Notes: generated by a model from the sequence alone, not told the origin. A stretch of 64,000 nucleotides of DNA from Saccharopolyspora galaxeae (GCF_016526145.1 NZ_JADDUE010000004.1:310001-374000), one strand, 5' to 3'; positions 43,407 to 53,987 are shown, counted from the stretch's first letter. A program made the numbers and translations.

Positions 43407-44531
43407 TCAGTTGAGCGCCCCGAGCACGTCGGCGACCAGATCATCGGTGTCCTCGCACCCGGCGGAGAAGCGCACGAATCCCTCGGACACCGGATCGCCC
43501 CACTGAGCCCGCCGGTCGACGGTGCTGTGCACGCCGCCGAAACTGGTCACCTGCGAAACGAGCCGGCTGCGGCGCACGAACTCCGCCACCGCGTCGGCGT
43601 CGGCCAGCTCGAAGCGGAAAACCCCGCCCCAACGCCGCATCTGCGCCCGCGCGGCCGCGTGCGCGGGATCGTCGGACAGCCCGGGCCAGCGCAACCCGCG
43701 CACGCGCCCGCGCAGCGCCTCGGCCAGCGCGGCGGCGTTCTGCGCCTGCCGCGCCAAGCGCAGGTCGAGCGTGCCGAGGCTGCGGTGTGCCAGCCAGGTC
43801 TCGAACGGCCCGGGAATCGAGCCGGAAAGCGTGCGCGCCTTGCGCAACCGCTCGGCCCACTCGCCGTCCGCAGTGGACACGTGCCCCAGCAGCAGATCGC
43901 TGTGCCCGGACAACGCCTTGGTGTCGCTGGCGATCGCGAAGTCCGCGCCGAGCTCGAGCGGCCGCTGCCCCAGCGGCGTCGCCGTGGTGTTGTCCACCGC
44001 CAGCAGCGCACCCGCCGCGTGCGCGCGCCGCGCGAGTTCGGCGATGTCGCAGACGTCCAGCCCGGGGTTGGACGGGGTTTCCAGCAGCACCAGCCGGACC
44101 CCGTCGAAGATCCCTTCCGGCCACGGACCGGTGGTCGGGATTTCCTTTACGCGCAACGAAAGCGCGTCCATCTCGTCCTGCACGAACTGGCGGGTCGCGT
44201 AATAGCCGTCGCTGGGCAGCAGCAGCGAATCCCCCGCCCGCAGCACGCTGCGCAGCAACGTGCTGATCGCGGCCATGCCGGAGGGCAGCAGCACGCAGGG
44301 CCCGCCGTCGAGGTCGCCGATCGCGGCTTCCAGCGCCCGCCAGGTGGGATTGCCCGCCCGGCCGTAGAAATCCGCCGAGTCACCGCCGAGGTGGTAAGGC
44401 GCCGCGAACACCGGCCCGGGCGCGAGCGGCTCACCGGGTCGTTCCCCGCCGTGCCCGCCGTGCACGCAACGCGTGCCGTCGCCGAACTCCGCCCCGGAAT
44501 CCGCCCCGGAATCCGCGCTGAACGCCGTCAT
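43407..44531 (-). CDS. Cystathionine gamma-lyase/synthase-type PLP enzyme
   Basis: 374 residues from ATG 44531. It belongs to the Cys/Met metabolism PLP family: TRCVHGG start, YGRAGNPTWRALEAAIGDLDGG, LLPSGMAAIS, ETPSNPGLDVCDI, the PLP-binding Lys205 in ASDTKALSGHSDLLLG, and SFGGVHSTVDRRAQW near the C-terminus. Family members make or cleave C-S bonds in cystathionine, homocysteine or methionine. The DSADFYGRAGNPT segment and location near cysteine dioxygenase suggest a cystathionine gamma-lyase, but synthase activity cannot be excluded. The gpsA stop is only 10 bp upstream, so it probably shares the plsC-gpsA transcript. Confidence 0.85.
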   Translation of the reverse strand: MTAFSADSGADSGAEFGDGTRCVHGGHGGERPGEPLAPGPVFAAPYHLGGDSADFYGRAGNPTWRALEAAIGDLDGGPCVLLPSGMAAISTLLRSVLRAGDSLLLPSDGYYATRQFVQDEMDALSLRVKEIPTTGPWPEGIFDGVRLVLLETPSNPGLDVCDIAELARRAHAAGALLAVDNTTATPLGQRPLELGADFAIASDTKALSGHSDLLLGHVSTADGEWAERLRKARTLSGSIPGPFETWLAHRSLGTLDLRLARQAQNAAALAEALRGRVRGLRWPGLSDDPAHAAARAQMRRWGGVFRFELADADAVAEFVRRSRLVSQVTSFGGVHSTVDRRAQWGDPVSEGFVRFSAGCEDTDDLVADVLGALN

Positions 44532-44541
44532 TTCCCTCCCG

Positions 44542-45558
44542 TCACTCGGCTTTGCGTTCCCGCCCCAGCAGCAGCGCCGCCCCCGGGCCGGGTTCCAGGC
44601 CCGCGTGGCAGACCTGGTGCACCACCTCGGTGATCGGCATCTCCACCCCGCACCGCGCGGCGAGCTCCCGGATGGACGAGCACGACTTCACGCCTTCCGC
44701 GACCTGCCCGTGCGCGGCCTGCTGCGCGGCGAGCACGGATTCGCCGCGGCCCAGCCGCTCGCCGAAGGTCCGGTTCCGCGACAGCGGCGAGGTGCAGGTG
44801 GCCACCAGGTCGCCCATCCCGGCCAGCCCGGCGAACGTCATCGGCTCCGCGCCGAGCGCCACCCCGAGCCGGGTGGTCTCCGCCAGCCCGCGGGTGATCA
44901 GCGAGGACATCGTGTTGTGGCCGTGCCCGAGCCCGGCGGCCATGCCGCAGGCGAGCGCGATCACGTTCTTGCACGCCCCGGACAGCTCGATGCCGACCAG
45001 ATCGGTGTTGGTGTAGGGGCGGAAGTAGCCGGTGGAGCACGCCGCCTGGAACGCGACGGCGCGGTCGTGATCGGCGCAGGCCACGACGGTCGCGGTGGGC
45101 TCACCGGCGGCGATCTCCTTGGCCAGGTTCGGTCCGGAGACCACGGCCACGCGCTGCATCGGCACGTCCGCGACCTCGGCCACCACCTGGCTCATCCGCT
45201 TGAGGGTGCTCAGTTCGACGCCCTTGGCCAGGCTCACCAGCGTCGCCTCGTCCGGCAGCAGCGGCTGCCAACCGGCCAGGTTCTCCCGCAGGTTCTGGCT
45301 GGGCACCGCCAGCACCACGGCTTGCGCCCGGTGCACCGCGGCGGCGGCGTCATCCGTGGCGCGCAGCGAATCCGGCAGGGTCACGCCGGGCAGGTAGTCC
45401 TCGTTGCGGTGCTGCCGGTTGATCTCCTCGGCGACTTCGGCGCGGCGCGCCCACAACGTCACTTCCGACCCGGCGTCGGCGAGCACCTTGGCGAACGTGG
45501 TGCCCCACGAACCGGCGCCGAGCACGGTGACCCGGCGCAGCGGTTCAGGCCCGCTCAT
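44542..45558 (-). CDS. gpsA: Glycerol-3-phosphate dehydrogenase [NAD(P)+]
   Basis: 338 residues from ATG 45558, overlapping the plsC end by 14 bp. It has the Rossmann motif [59 protein letters not shown] (catalytic Lys region), [20 protein letters not shown], and [20 protein letters not shown]. It reduces dihydroxyacetone phosphate to sn-glycerol 3-phosphate for membrane lipid synthesis. Together with the acyltransferase upstream it makes a phospholipid pair, the counterpart of Rv2982c. Confidence 0.97.
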   Translation of the reverse strand: MSGPEPLRRVTVLGAGSWGTTFAKVLADAGSEVTLWARRAEVAEEINRQHRNEDYLPGVTLPDSLRATDDAAAAVHRAQAVVLAVPSQNLRENLAGWQPLLPDEATLVSLAKGVELSTLKRMSQVVAEVADVPMQRVAVVSGPNLAKEIAAGEPTATVVACADHDRAVAFQAACSTGYFRPYTNTDLVGIELSGACKNVIALACGMAAGLGHGHNTMSSLITRGLAETTRLGVALGAEPMTFAGLAGMGDLVATCTSPLSRNRTFGERLGRGESVLAAQQAAHGQVAEGVKSCSSIRELAARCGVEMPITEVVHQVCHAGLEPGPGAALLLGRERKAE

Positions 45559-46552
45559 CGTCGCCCTGCAGGCGTTCGCGCTTGTTCTGCGGGAGATCGT
45601 CCGAGTCCTCGCGCGGGCTCCCGGCCGATCCGTCCCGCCCACGCGTGGCGCCGTTCTGCGGGGATTCATCCGCGGTGTCGTTCTGCGAGGTTTCCCCCGC
45701 AACGCCGTTCTGCGAAGTCTCCCCCGCGGTGTCGTTCTGCGGAGTCTCCCCCGCGGCGCCGTCCCGCGAACCCCCCGCGGAGCCGCCCTGCACCCGCCGC
45801 CGAGCGGGCGAGTAGAACTCGGCGGGCGGCTGCTGCTCGCGGATCTCGCCGAGCAGTTCCCGCACCCGCCCCATGGCCAACTCGCTCACCGCGCGCAGCG
45901 TCGCGTTGTCGGCCGGTTTGCCGCGGAACTCCGAAACGTCCAACGGCTCACCGACGCGCAGGTGCACCGTCTTGCGCGGGAACGGGCGGAACTTCTTCTC
46001 GTAGTGGTTGTAGAGGTCCCGGGTTCCCCAGCGGGCGATCGGAACGATCGGCACGTCGTGCTCCAGCGCGAGCCGCGCGACACCGGCCTTCGGCACCATC
46101 GGCCAGCCGTCGGGATCCTTGGTGACCGTCCCGTCCGGGTAGATGATCACGACCTTGCCCGTTTCCAAGGCGTCGTGCGCGGCTTGCAGGCTCTTCTGCG
46201 CGTCGGTGGTCTGCCGCACGACCGGGATCTGGGCGACGCCGTCGAGCACGTTGCGCAGCACCGGCACGTTCCACAGCGTGTTCTTGGCCATGAACCGCGG
46301 GATCCGCGCAGCCCGGTGCACCGTCACGGCGTCGTAGAGCGGATCCAGGTGCGAAACGTGGTTGAGCACCAGCACCACCGGACCGGTCGCGGGGATGTTC
46401 GCCAGCCCGTGCACCCGCACCCGGGCGAGCAGGGCGGTGAGCGGGTAGAACACGATCGCCGCGAACCGCAGCCAGAACCGGCCCATGCCGGTGGCCGGCC
46501 GCTCCTTCGTGCGTCTGCGCGGCCGCTTGAGATTTCCCGGTTCCACGCCCAT
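45545..46552 (-). CDS. 1-acyl-sn-glycerol-3-phosphate acyltransferase (PlsC-like) with a repeat tail
   Basis: 335 residues from ATG 46552, with GAGAGGAG upstream. A hydrophobic helix (about 30-45) is followed by the acyltransferase motif [11 protein letters not shown] (64-74) and block [19 protein letters not shown]. It adds an acyl chain to lysophosphatidate at the membrane. After about residue 235 the protein is disordered and holds four 9-residue repeats ([36 protein letters not shown]), encoded by a perfect-period 27-bp DNA repeat (45650-45757). It overlaps gpsA, so both are coupled. Confidence 0.92.
   Translation of the reverse strand: MGVEPGNLKRPRRRTKERPATGMGRFWLRFAAIVFYPLTALLARVRVHGLANIPATGPVVLVLNHVSHLDPLYDAVTVHRAARIPRFMAKNTLWNVPVLRNVLDGVAQIPVVRQTTDAQKSLQAAHDALETGKVVIIYPDGTVTKDPDGWPMVPKAGVARLALEHDVPIVPIARWGTRDLYNHYEKKFRPFPRKTVHLRVGEPLDVSEFRGKPADNATLRAVSELAMGRVRELLGEIREQQPPAEFYSPARRRVQGGSAGGSRDGAAGETPQNDTAGETSQNGVAGETSQNDTADESPQNGATRGRDGSAGSPREDSDDLPQNKRERLQGDDERA
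45650..45757. repeat. 27-bp tandem repeat x 4 inside the plsC-like gene
   Basis: Four adjacent 27-bp units (45650, 45677, 45704, 45731) with pattern GCCGTTCTGCGAAGTCTCCC and so on. They encode the 9-residue repeats of the acyltransferase tail. The number of units could vary between strains by slippage while keeping frame. Confidence 0.85.
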
Positions 46553-46634
46553 CTCCTCTCGCCAGAGCGGCTGTCAAGTTACCTCCCCGGCACCGCTGCC
46601 CGGGCGGGGGTCGCCGCGGGCGGAGGATGGCGGC

Positions 46635-47315
46635 ATGAGCGTTCCCGCCTCCCTCCTGGTGCCGATCAAGCCGCTGCGGCTGGCGAAGACCCGGCTGCGC
46701 GGCGACCGGCCCGCCGACGCGCACGCCGCGCTGGTGAGCGCGGTCGCGCACGACACGGTCGAGGCGGCCCGGCGCGCCGCGGGCGTTCGCGAAGTGCTGG
46801 TGGTGACCTCCGACCCGGAGCTGACGGACTCGTTCGCGGCGGCGGGCGTGGAAGTCGTCGCCGATGACCCGGACGCCGGGCTCAACCCCGCGCTGGAGCA
46901 CGGCGAGCGCGTGCTGCGCGACCGCGGCGCGGACCGGATCGGGGCGCTGCAGGCGGATCTGCCCGCGCTGCGGCCGGAAGACCTGGCGCGGGCGTTGCAC
47001 GCGGCCGGCCCGGAGCGGGCGTTCACACCGGACCGGCAGCGGACCGGTACGACGCTGCTGCTGGCCGCCGCCGGGGCCGCACTGGCGCCCCGGTTCGGCA
47101 ACGGCTCCGCGTTGGCGCACGAGGCTTCCGGTGCGCGCCGGCTGGCGGGACGCTGGGAGTCGTTGCGCTGCGATGTGGACACCGCAGCCGATCTGCGCCG
47201 GGCGGCCCGGATCGGCCTCGGCCCGCGAACCGCGGCATGGCTCGCGCGAGCCTCGCAGGAGCACGCGGATCCGGGTGGTGTTCCGGGTGACAGTGCTCGA
47301 ACGGACGGCGCTTGA
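46635..47315 (+). CDS. fbiD: 2-phospho-L-lactate/phosphoenolpyruvate guanylyltransferase (CofC/FbiD)
   Basis: 226 residues from ATG 46635, with GGAGG about 9 bp upstream. The start [19 protein letters not shown] and the segments [34 protein letters not shown] and [19 protein letters not shown] define the CofC family. In mycobacteria FbiD (Rv2983) uses GTP and phosphoenolpyruvate to give the activated three-carbon unit for coenzyme F420 synthesis. Its TGA shares bases with the ppk1 ATG (TGATG). The order fbiD-ppk1-mutT1 matches Rv2983-Rv2985. Confidence 0.9.
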   Translation: MSVPASLLVPIKPLRLAKTRLRGDRPADAHAALVSAVAHDTVEAARRAAGVREVLVVTSDPELTDSFAAAGVEVVADDPDAGLNPALEHGERVLRDRGADRIGALQADLPALRPEDLARALHAAGPERAFTPDRQRTGTTLLLAAAGAALAPRFGNGSALAHEASGARRLAGRWESLRCDVDTAADLRRAARIGLGPRTAAWLARASQEHADPGGVPGDSARTDGA

Positions 47316-49510
47316 TGAGTGACAATGGTGGCGTGAGCACGGACAGCAGCGAGCCCGCCAAACCGCGGCGCAACGGCGACACCCCGCCGGACGGTGCCGG
47401 CGCCCGGGTTCCCGAAGCGCCCCCGGCAGTGACCCGCGCCGCGGCCAGCACGGACCTGCCCGACGACCGCTACCTGAACCGCGAACTGTCCTGGCTGGAC
47501 TTCAACGCGCGAGTGCTCGCCGTGGCCGAGGACCACTCGCAGCCGGTGCTGGAGCGCGCCAAGTTCCTGGCGATCTTCGCGTCCAACCTGGACGAGTTCT
47601 ACATGGTCCGGGTCGCGGGGCTGAAGCGCCGCGAGGAGACCGGGCTGTCGGTGCGCAGCGCCGACGGGCTCACCCCGCACGAGCAGCTGGCCCGCATCGC
47701 GGCCCGCAACCAGGACCTGACCGAGAAGCTGGGCCGGGTGTTCACCGACGAGCTGCTGCCGGAGCTGGAGGCGTCCGGCATCAGCATCATGAGCTGGGCG
47801 CGGCTCGACGAGGGCCACCAGCGCACGCTGGGCCGCTACTTCGAGGACCACATCTTCCCGGTGCTGACCCCGCTGGCGGTCGACCCGGCGCACCCGTTCC
47901 CGTACATCTCCGGGCTGTCGCTGAACCTCGCGGTGATGGTCACCGCCCCGGAGGAGGGCCTGCGCCGCTTCGCCCGGGTGAAGGTGCCGGACAACGTCCC
48001 GCGGCTGATCCGGGTGGAAGCCGACCGGGAGGACGAGCAGGCGACGTTCCTGCCGCTGGAAGAGCTCATCGCCGCGCACCTGGACAAGCTGTTCCCCGGC
48101 ATGGAGGTCAGCGAGCACCACATCTTCCGGGTCACCCGCAACGCTGATCTGGAGGTCGAGGAGGACCGCGACGAGGACCTGCTGCAGGCCATGGAGCGGG
48201 AACTCGCGCGGCGCCGGTTCGGCCCGCCGGTGCGGCTGGAGATCGCCGACACCATGAGCGAGACCATGCTGGAGCTGCTGCTGCGGGAGCTGGAGGTCGA
48301 CGAGCACGACGTGGTCGAGGTGCGCGGCCTGCTCGACCTGTCCTGCCTGTTCCAGCTGGAGAAGCTGCAACGCCCGGATCTGAAGAACGCGCCGGTGGTG
48401 CCCGCCACGCACCCCGCCTTCGCCGAGGGCCAGACGCCGCGGAGCATCTTCGCGACGCTGCGCGACGGCGACGTGCTGCTGCACCACCCCTACGACGCGT
48501 TCTCCACGTCGGTGCAGCGGTTCATCGAGCAGTCCGCCGCGGATCCGCACGTGCTGGCGATCAAGCAGACGCTCTACCGCACCTCCGGCGACTCGCCGAT
48601 CGTGAACGCGCTGATCGACGCGGCCGAGGCGGGCAAGCAGGTGGTCGCGCTGGTGGAGCTCAAGGCCCGCTTCGACGAGCAGGCCAACATCCAGTGGGCG
48701 CGCACCCTGGAACGTTCCGGGGTGCACGTGGTCTACGGCCTGGTCGGGCTGAAAACGCACTGCAAGACCGCGCTGGTGGTGCGGCAGGAAGGTTCGACGA
48801 TCCGCCGCTACTGCCACCTGGGCACCGGCAACTACAACCCGAAGACCGCGCGCACCTACGAGGACCTGGGGCTGCTGACCGCGGAGCCGGCGGTCGGCGC
48901 GGACCTGACGGACCTGTTCAACGTGCTCACCGGCTACGCCCGGCACGGCACCTACCGCCGCGTCCTGGTGTCCCCGCAGGGCATCCGCTCCGGGATCGTG
49001 GAACGCATCGAGGCCGAGGCCGAACGCGCCCGCGCCGGATTGCCCTGCGGCATCCGGATGAAGGTCAATTCGCTGGTCGACGAGCAGATCATCGACACGC
49101 TCTACCGCGCTTCGCTGGCGGGCGTGCCGATCCGGATCGTGGTGCGCGGCATCTGCGCGCTGCAGGCAGGGGTTCCCGGCCTGAGCGAGAACATCGAGGT
49201 CCGCTCCATCCTGGGCCGTTTCCTGGAGCATTCCCGGGTGTTCCACTTCGCGGGCATCGACGAGCGCTGGATCGGCAGCGCGGACATGATGCACCGCAAC
49301 CTGGACCGCCGGATCGAGGCGCAGGTGCGCGTGGTGGACCCGAAGCTGACCGAGCAGCTCGACGAGCTGCTGGATTCGGCGCTGCACCCGCAGACGCGCT
49401 GCTGGGTGCTCAATTCCAAGGGGGACTGGGAGGCTTCGCCGCGCAGCGGGGCGCAGGTCCGCGACCACCAGACCGAGATGTTGCGCAGGCACGGGGCACA
49501 GGTTTCATGA
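47315..49510 (+). CDS. ppk1: Polyphosphate kinase 1
   Basis: 731 residues from ATG 47315. After a disordered N-terminus comes [19 protein letters not shown], the start of the N-domain. [37 protein letters not shown] and [20 protein letters not shown] follow. The phosphohistidine is His482 in [11 protein letters not shown], and [20 protein letters not shown] and [16 protein letters not shown] complete the active site. It makes polyphosphate from ATP, reversibly. mutT1 overlaps its stop by 4 bp, so the two are translated together. Confidence 0.97.
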   Translation: MSDNGGVSTDSSEPAKPRRNGDTPPDGAGARVPEAPPAVTRAAASTDLPDDRYLNRELSWLDFNARVLAVAEDHSQPVLERAKFLAIFASNLDEFYMVRVAGLKRREETGLSVRSADGLTPHEQLARIAARNQDLTEKLGRVFTDELLPELEASGISIMSWARLDEGHQRTLGRYFEDHIFPVLTPLAVDPAHPFPYISGLSLNLAVMVTAPEEGLRRFARVKVPDNVPRLIRVEADREDEQATFLPLEELIAAHLDKLFPGMEVSEHHIFRVTRNADLEVEEDRDEDLLQAMERELARRRFGPPVRLEIADTMSETMLELLLRELEVDEHDVVEVRGLLDLSCLFQLEKLQRPDLKNAPVVPATHPAFAEGQTPRSIFATLRDGDVLLHHPYDAFSTSVQRFIEQSAADPHVLAIKQTLYRTSGDSPIVNALIDAAEAGKQVVALVELKARFDEQANIQWARTLERSGVHVVYGLVGLKTHCKTALVVRQEGSTIRRYCHLGTGNYNPKTARTYEDLGLLTAEPAVGADLTDLFNVLTGYARHGTYRRVLVSPQGIRSGIVERIEAEAERARAGLPCGIRMKVNSLVDEQIIDTLYRASLAGVPIRIVVRGICALQAGVPGLSENIEVRSILGRFLEHSRVFHFAGIDERWIGSADMMHRNLDRRIEAQVRVVDPKLTEQLDELLDSALHPQTRCWVLNSKGDWEASPRSGAQVRDHQTEMLRRHGAQVS

Positions 49511-50478
49511 CGACGCAGGAAGAACCGGAGCACGCGACCAGCGCGAGCGATTCGGTGACGGTCCGCGCCGCCGGTGCGGTGCTGTGGCGCCCGGACGACG
49601 ACGGGACTCCGCGGATCGCGCTGGTGCACCGCCCGCGCTACGACGACTGGACGCTGCCGAAGGGCAAGCTGGATCCCGGCGAGACCCCCGCGCACGCGGT
49701 GGCGCGGGAAGTGCTGGAGGAAACCGGGTTCGGTTGCGTGCTCTCCGGCGAACTCGCGCAGATCCGCTATTCGGTACCCGCTCCGGGCGGGTACACCGGC
49801 AAGCGGGTGGACTACTTCGCCGCCCGCGCCGGGCAGGGCCTGTTCGCGGTGAACGAGGAAGTCGACGAGCTGCGCTGGCTGAGCACCGCGGCCGCACGGG
49901 AACTGCTGACCTACCCGCACGACGGGCACGTGCTGGACGCCTTCGACGCGCTGCCGCTGGAATCCCGGACGCTGCTGCTGGTCCGGCACGCCAAAGCGGG
50001 CAAGCGTTCGGAATTCACCGGCGACGACACGCAGCGCCCGCTGTCCGCGGCCGGGCTGCGCCAGCGGGACGCCTTGCACACCTTGCTGCCGCTGTTCGGC
50101 CCGCAGCGGGTCTACTCGGCGCCGCGGGTGCGCTGCACGCAGACGGTGCAGCCGGTGGCCGACGACCTCGGCATCGCCGTCGCCGACGAGCCGCTGCTGA
50201 CCGAAGAGCAGTACCAGGCCGATCCCGCCGCGGCGGTGCGCAGGCTGCTGCGCATCGCGGGCGGTTCCGGCACTTCGGTGGTGTGCAGCCAGGGCGGTGT
50301 CATCCCGGATCTGGTCGGGCGGTTGACCGAATCCGCGGGCCTGCGCCCGGACGAGGTGCTCAGCAGCAAAGGCAGCGTGTGGACGTTGCGGTTCTGCCCG
50401 GATGCGAATTCCGGCAACGGTTCCGGGCCGCTGCTGCGGCTGGTGGCCGCGGATTACCTCCCCGACCCGAGGGGTTGA
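49507..50478 (+). CDS. mutT1: MutT1: Nudix hydrolase fused to a histidine phosphatase domain
   Basis: 323 residues. The N-terminal Nudix box is [19 protein letters not shown], with the mutant-specific [12 protein letters not shown] before it. The C-terminal half (about 155-310) is a phosphoglycerate-mutase-like histidine phosphatase with [12 protein letters not shown] and [14 protein letters not shown]. In mycobacteria MutT1 (Rv2985) hydrolyses 8-oxo-dGTP and 8-oxo-GTP and protects against oxidative mutation. ATG overlaps the ppk1 stop. A hairpin at 50606-50644 probably ends the fbiD-ppk1-mutT1 transcript. Confidence 0.94.
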   Translation: MTTQEEPEHATSASDSVTVRAAGAVLWRPDDDGTPRIALVHRPRYDDWTLPKGKLDPGETPAHAVAREVLEETGFGCVLSGELAQIRYSVPAPGGYTGKRVDYFAARAGQGLFAVNEEVDELRWLSTAAARELLTYPHDGHVLDAFDALPLESRTLLLVRHAKAGKRSEFTGDDTQRPLSAAGLRQRDALHTLLPLFGPQRVYSAPRVRCTQTVQPVADDLGIAVADEPLLTEEQYQADPAAAVRRLLRIAGGSGTSVVCSQGGVIPDLVGRLTESAGLRPDEVLSSKGSVWTLRFCPDANSGNGSGPLLRLVAADYLPDPRG

Positions 50479-50605
50479 GCGGGGAAATGCTTTGCGCAGC
50501 GGTCCGGTAGCGGCGGCTCGGGCTTTTTCCGGTTTCCCGGCGGCTCTTCGGAGCAGGCCGCGGCGCATCGCGTCGCCGATGCCGCGCGAACCCGGTGGAA
50601 AACGG

Positions 50606-50644
50606 CGATGATCCCGGCGCGATCGGATCGCGCCGGGATCATCG
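50606..50644. terminator. 39-bp perfect palindrome, likely bidirectional terminator
   Basis: CGATGATCCCGGCGCGATC (50606-50624) is the exact reverse complement of 50626-50644, with one base between. It lies 127 bp after the mutT1 stop and would form a very stable hairpin. There is no T-tract, which is common for actinobacterial terminators. Confidence 0.75.
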
Positions 50645-50743
50645 GATGAACATCGCGGAGCGCGTGGACCGGATTCGGCGGCACCGTTTCCGCTGCCGCT
50701 GACCGGTTCCGCCTCCGCAGCCGCGCGCGGCTGCGAGTGGTGC

Positions 50744-50857
50744 CGTGCGGTGCACGCGAAGGATTTCCGTGCGGTGCACGCGAAAGACTCCCGTGCGGTG
50801 CACGCGGATCACTCCCGTGCGGTGCAGGCGGATGACGCCGTGCAGTGCACGTGACCA
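50744..50857. repeat. 24-bp tandem repeat, about 4.8 units
   Basis: Units start CCGTGCGGTGCACGCG at 50744, 50768, 50792, 50816 (23 bp) and a partial one at 50839. Each contains the small palindrome GTGCAC. It lies between the mutT1 terminator and the hupB stop. Confidence 0.85.
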
Positions 50858-50901
50858 CTCTGGCCCACCTGGGAAGTTCGGCTCGCTCAGGTGGCGAGCG
50901 T

Positions 50902-51723
50902 TCACTTCTTGGTGGTCTTGCGCGCCGTGCTCGTCTTGGCGGTGGAGGTCTTCGCGGCCGAGGTCTTCGCTGCCGAAGCGGTCGATTTGGTGGACTTCGT
51001 CGCGGATTTGGTGCCGGTGGACTTGCTGCCGGTGCTCGCCTTCGCAGTGCTCGCCTTGCCGGTGGTGCTCTTCGGCGCCGCCTTGCTCGTGGTCGCCTTG
51101 CTCGTGGTCGCCTTGCTCGTGGTCGCAGCCTTGCCGGTCGTCGCGGCCTTGCTCGCCGTCGACTTGCCGGTGGTCGCCGCCTTGCTCGTGGTCGCCTTGG
51201 TCGTGGCACCGGTCTTGGCGCTGGACCGGGTGGTGGCGGCCTTCTTCGGCGCCGCCTTGGTGGTGGTCGCCGACTTGGCGGCGGTGCTGCGCGAGCCCGC
51301 GGTCTTGGTCGCGGTGGCCTTGCCGGCGGTGCCGGTGGACTTGGCCGCGGTGCCGGTGGACTTGGCCGTGCTGCGGCCGGTGCCCGCGGTCTTGGTGGCG
51401 GTGCTGCGGGTTCCGGCGGACTTCGTCGCGGTGGCGCGGGGCAGTTTGCGGCTGCCGCCGACGACTTCCTTGAACTGGGTGCCTGCGCGGAACGCCGGAA
51501 CGTTGGTCTTCTTGACCTTCACGGCCTCACCGGTGCGCGGGTTGCGCGCGGTGCGCGCGGCGCGGGCGCGCTTCTCGAAGACGCCGAATCCGGTGATGTT
51601 GACCTTCTCGCCCTTGTTGACGTTGCGGACGATGAGGTCCACGACGCCTTCCACCGCCTGGCTGGCGGTCTTCTTGTCGCCGAGGCGTTCGGCCAGTGCC
51701 TCGATGAGTTGGGCCTTGTTCAC
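50902..51723 (-). CDS. hupB: HU-family DNA-binding protein with long Lys/Ala/Thr-rich tail (HupB/HLP)
   Basis: 273 residues from GTG 51723, with GGGAGGG upstream. Residues 1-92 are a standard HU domain ([42 protein letters not shown], and [11 protein letters not shown]). The remaining 180 residues are a low-complexity basic tail of Thr/Ser-Lys-Ala repeats, like mycobacterial HupB (Rv2986c) but with TTKA/STKA units instead of PAKK. It binds DNA without sequence specificity and shapes the nucleoid; the tail adds non-specific DNA contacts. The position between mutT1 and leuD is conserved. Confidence 0.95.
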   Translation of the reverse strand: MNKAQLIEALAERLGDKKTASQAVEGVVDLIVRNVNKGEKVNITGFGVFEKRARAARTARNPRTGEAVKVKKTNVPAFRAGTQFKEVVGGSRKLPRATATKSAGTRSTATKTAGTGRSTAKSTGTAAKSTGTAGKATATKTAGSRSTAAKSATTTKAAPKKAATTRSSAKTGATTKATTSKAATTGKSTASKAATTGKAATTSKATTSKATTSKAAPKSTTGKASTAKASTGSKSTGTKSATKSTKSTASAAKTSAAKTSTAKTSTARKTTKK

Positions 51724-51782
51724 TTCAGTCCCTCCCAGGACAACAACGGCCCCGTCGGGCCGACTCAAAGCCCACGGTAAAG

Positions 51783-51854
51783 CCCAGAACAGCCGAATGC
51801 CATTCGCCACGCCTCATTTTTTCGTTGGGGCGTGGGACTTTCGGCTGTCCTGGG
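51783..51854. repeat. Nested inverted repeat between leuD and hupB
   Basis: The outer arms CCCAGAACAGCCGAA (51783-51797) and TTCGGCTGTCCTGGG (51840-51854) pair with one mismatch. The inner arms CCACGCC (51807-51813) and GGCGTGG (51829-51835) pair around a loop with TTTTTT. A second hairpin, GGGAAACATTGTTTTTCCC, lies near 51897-51915. It could be the leuCD terminator or a regulatory RNA structure in the hupB leader. Confidence 0.7.
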
Positions 51855-51953
51855 CGTTGCTCGCCGCGCTTCGCGACGCCGTCCCGGCGACCGCCGGGAA
51901 ACATTGTTTTTCCCGCACAGCAGGGAGAAATGCGTTCTCCGGCGGGTTCCCGA

Positions 51954-52556
51954 TCAGCCTTCGCGAGCGGGCAGTGTGGCCGGTTTGAACGCCGGGCGGT
52001 GCTGCTCGTACGTGTCGATCGTCTCGGCGTGGCGCATCGTCAGGCCGATGTCGTCGAGACCTTCCAGCAGCCGCCAGCGGGTGTAGTCGTCGAGCGAGAA
52101 GCCGACGGTGAGGTCTTTCGCCTGCACCGTGCGCTCTTGCAGGTCCACGGTGACTTCGGTGCCCGGCTCGTTCTCCAGCAGCTTCCACAGCAGTTCCACA
52201 TCGGACTGCTCGCATTCGGCGGCCAGCAGGCCCTGTTTGCCCGCGTTGCCGCGGAAGATGTCCGCGAACCGGGAAGAGATGACCACCCGGAAGCCGTAGT
52301 CCTTCAACGCCCACACCGCGTGCTCGCGGGACGATCCGGTGCCGAAGTCGGGGCCTGCGACCAGAACGCTGCCGTTGCGGAACGCCTCGTTGTTGAGCAC
52401 GAAGGTCTCGTCGCCGCGCCATGCGGCGAACAGCGCGTCCTCGAACCCGGTGCGCGCGACCCGCTTGAGGTACACGGCGGGGATGATCTGGTCGGTGTCC
52501 ACGTTGGACCGGCGCAGCGGGACGCCGACACCGGTGTGCGTGGTGAACGGTTCCAT
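51954..52556 (-). CDS. leuD: 3-isopropylmalate dehydratase, small subunit
   Basis: 200 residues from ATG 52556, with AGGAGGAA upstream. It matches LeuD throughout: [42 protein letters not shown] and [18 protein letters not shown]. With LeuC it isomerises 2-isopropylmalate to 3-isopropylmalate in leucine synthesis. It starts 27 bp after the leuC stop, in the same transcript. Confidence 0.97.
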   Translation of the reverse strand: MEPFTTHTGVGVPLRRSNVDTDQIIPAVYLKRVARTGFEDALFAAWRGDETFVLNNEAFRNGSVLVAGPDFGTGSSREHAVWALKDYGFRVVISSRFADIFRGNAGKQGLLAAECEQSDVELLWKLLENEPGTEVTVDLQERTVQAKDLTVGFSLDDYTRWRLLEGLDDIGLTMRHAETIDTYEQHRPAFKPATLPAREG

Positions 52557-52583
52557 CGTTGGTTCCTCCTGTTGCGCGGGCGG

Positions 52584-53987
52584 TCAGTCGAGGTCTTCCG
52601 GGGAGGACAGCGTGCCGCGCACCGCGGTCGCCGCGGCGACCAGCGGCGAGACCAAGTGGGTGCGGCCGCCTTTGCCCTGCCTGCCCTCGAAGTTGCGGTT
52701 GGACGTGGAGGCGCTGCGCTCGCCGGGGGCCAGCTGGTCGGGGTTCATGCCGAGGCACATCGAGCAGCCCGCCGAGCGCCATTCCGCCCCCGCGGCGGTG
52801 AAGACCTCGTTGAGCCCTTCGGATTCGGCCTGCTGCCGGACCTTCATCGAGCCGGGCACCACCATCATCCGCACGTCCGAGGACACCTTGCGCCCGTCCA
52901 GGATGGCCGCTGCGGACCGCAAGTCCTCGATGCGGCCGTTGGTGCAGGAACCGAGGAAAACGGTGTCCACGACGACCTCACGCAGCGGAGTGCCGCCCTG
53001 CAGGCCCATGTAGGCCAACGCCTTTTCGACCGCGTAGCGCTCGGAATCCTCGGCGATGGCCTCGGGATCCGGAATCCGCTCGCCCAGCGGCAGCCCTTGG
53101 CCCGGGTTGGTGCCCCACGTGACGAACGGCGTGAGTTCGTCGGCGTCCAGGGTGACTTCCGCGTCGAACTCGGCATCTTCGTCGGTGCGCAGCGTCTTCC
53201 AGTACGCCACGGCCGCGTCCCAGTCGGCGCCCTGCGGCGCGTGCGGACGGCCCCGCAGGTACTCGAAGGTCGTCTCGTCCGGCGCGATCATCCCGGCCCG
53301 CGCGCCCGCTTCGATGGACATGTTGCAGATCGTCATGCGGGCTTCCATGGACAGCTGGCGGATGGCTTCGCCGCGGTACTCCAGGACGTAGCCCTGCCCG
53401 CCGCCGGTGCCGATCTTGGCGATGACCGCGAGGATGATGTCCTTGCTCGTGACACCGGGCCGCAGCGTGCCTTCGACGTTGATGGCCATGGTCTTGAACG
53501 GGCGCAGCGGCAGCGTCTGGGTGGCCAGCACGTGCTCCACCTCGGAGGTGCCGATGCCGAACGCCAGCGCGCCGAACGCGCCGTGCGTGGAGGTGTGGCT
53601 GTCGCCGCACACCACCGTCGTGCCGGGCTGGGTGAGCCCGAGCTGCGGCCCCACCACGTGCACGATGCCCTGCTCGGCGTCGCCCATGGGGTGCAGGCGG
53701 ACGCCAAATTCCTCGCAGTTGCGCCGCAAAGTGTCCACCTGCGTGCGCGAGACCGGATCGGCGATCGGCAGCTCGGTGCCGGTGGTGGGCACGTTGTGGT
53801 CTTCGGTCGCGATCGTCAGGTCGGGTCGCCGGACCGGCCGGTCCGCCAGCCGCAGCCCCTCGAACGCCTGGGGGCTGGTGACTTCGTGCACGAGGTGGAG
53901 GTCGATGTAGAGCAGGTCGGGCTCGTAGCCCTCGCCTCGGCGCACGATGTGGCCGTCCCAGACCTTCTCCGCGAGCGTGTTGCCCAT
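52584..53987 (-). CDS. leuC: 3-isopropylmalate dehydratase, large subunit
   Basis: 467 residues from ATG 53987, with GGGAGGAG upstream. It is an aconitase-fold protein: [20 protein letters not shown], and the 4Fe-4S cluster Cys residues in FLGSCTNGR and [10 protein letters not shown]. It forms a heterodimer with LeuD. It is divergent from the IclR-type gene at 54106, whose promoter region carries a dyad that likely also controls leuCD. Confidence 0.97.
   Translation of the reverse strand: MGNTLAEKVWDGHIVRRGEGYEPDLLYIDLHLVHEVTSPQAFEGLRLADRPVRRPDLTIATEDHNVPTTGTELPIADPVSRTQVDTLRRNCEEFGVRLHPMGDAEQGIVHVVGPQLGLTQPGTTVVCGDSHTSTHGAFGALAFGIGTSEVEHVLATQTLPLRPFKTMAINVEGTLRPGVTSKDIILAVIAKIGTGGGQGYVLEYRGEAIRQLSMEARMTICNMSIEAGARAGMIAPDETTFEYLRGRPHAPQGADWDAAVAYWKTLRTDEDAEFDAEVTLDADELTPFVTWGTNPGQGLPLGERIPDPEAIAEDSERYAVEKALAYMGLQGGTPLREVVVDTVFLGSCTNGRIEDLRSAAAILDGRKVSSDVRMMVVPGSMKVRQQAESEGLNEVFTAAGAEWRSAGCSMCLGMNPDQLAPGERSASTSNRNFEGRQGKGGRTHLVSPLVAAATAVRGTLSSPEDLD

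Larger units (their letters stand above)
50479..50901. other. Gap between mutT1 and hupB
   Basis: A 423-bp gap between convergent genes. It contains a 39-bp perfect palindrome (50606-50644) and a 24-bp tandem repeat (50744-50857). A minus-strand frame at 50639-50905 is built on the repeats (VHRTG.. units) and has no family resemblance, so I do not call it a gene. Confidence 0.6.

Noticed and set aside
50639-50905. Small minus-strand frame with VHRTG repeats
   Set aside because: It is generated by the 24-bp tandem repeat, has no ribosome site and no family match.
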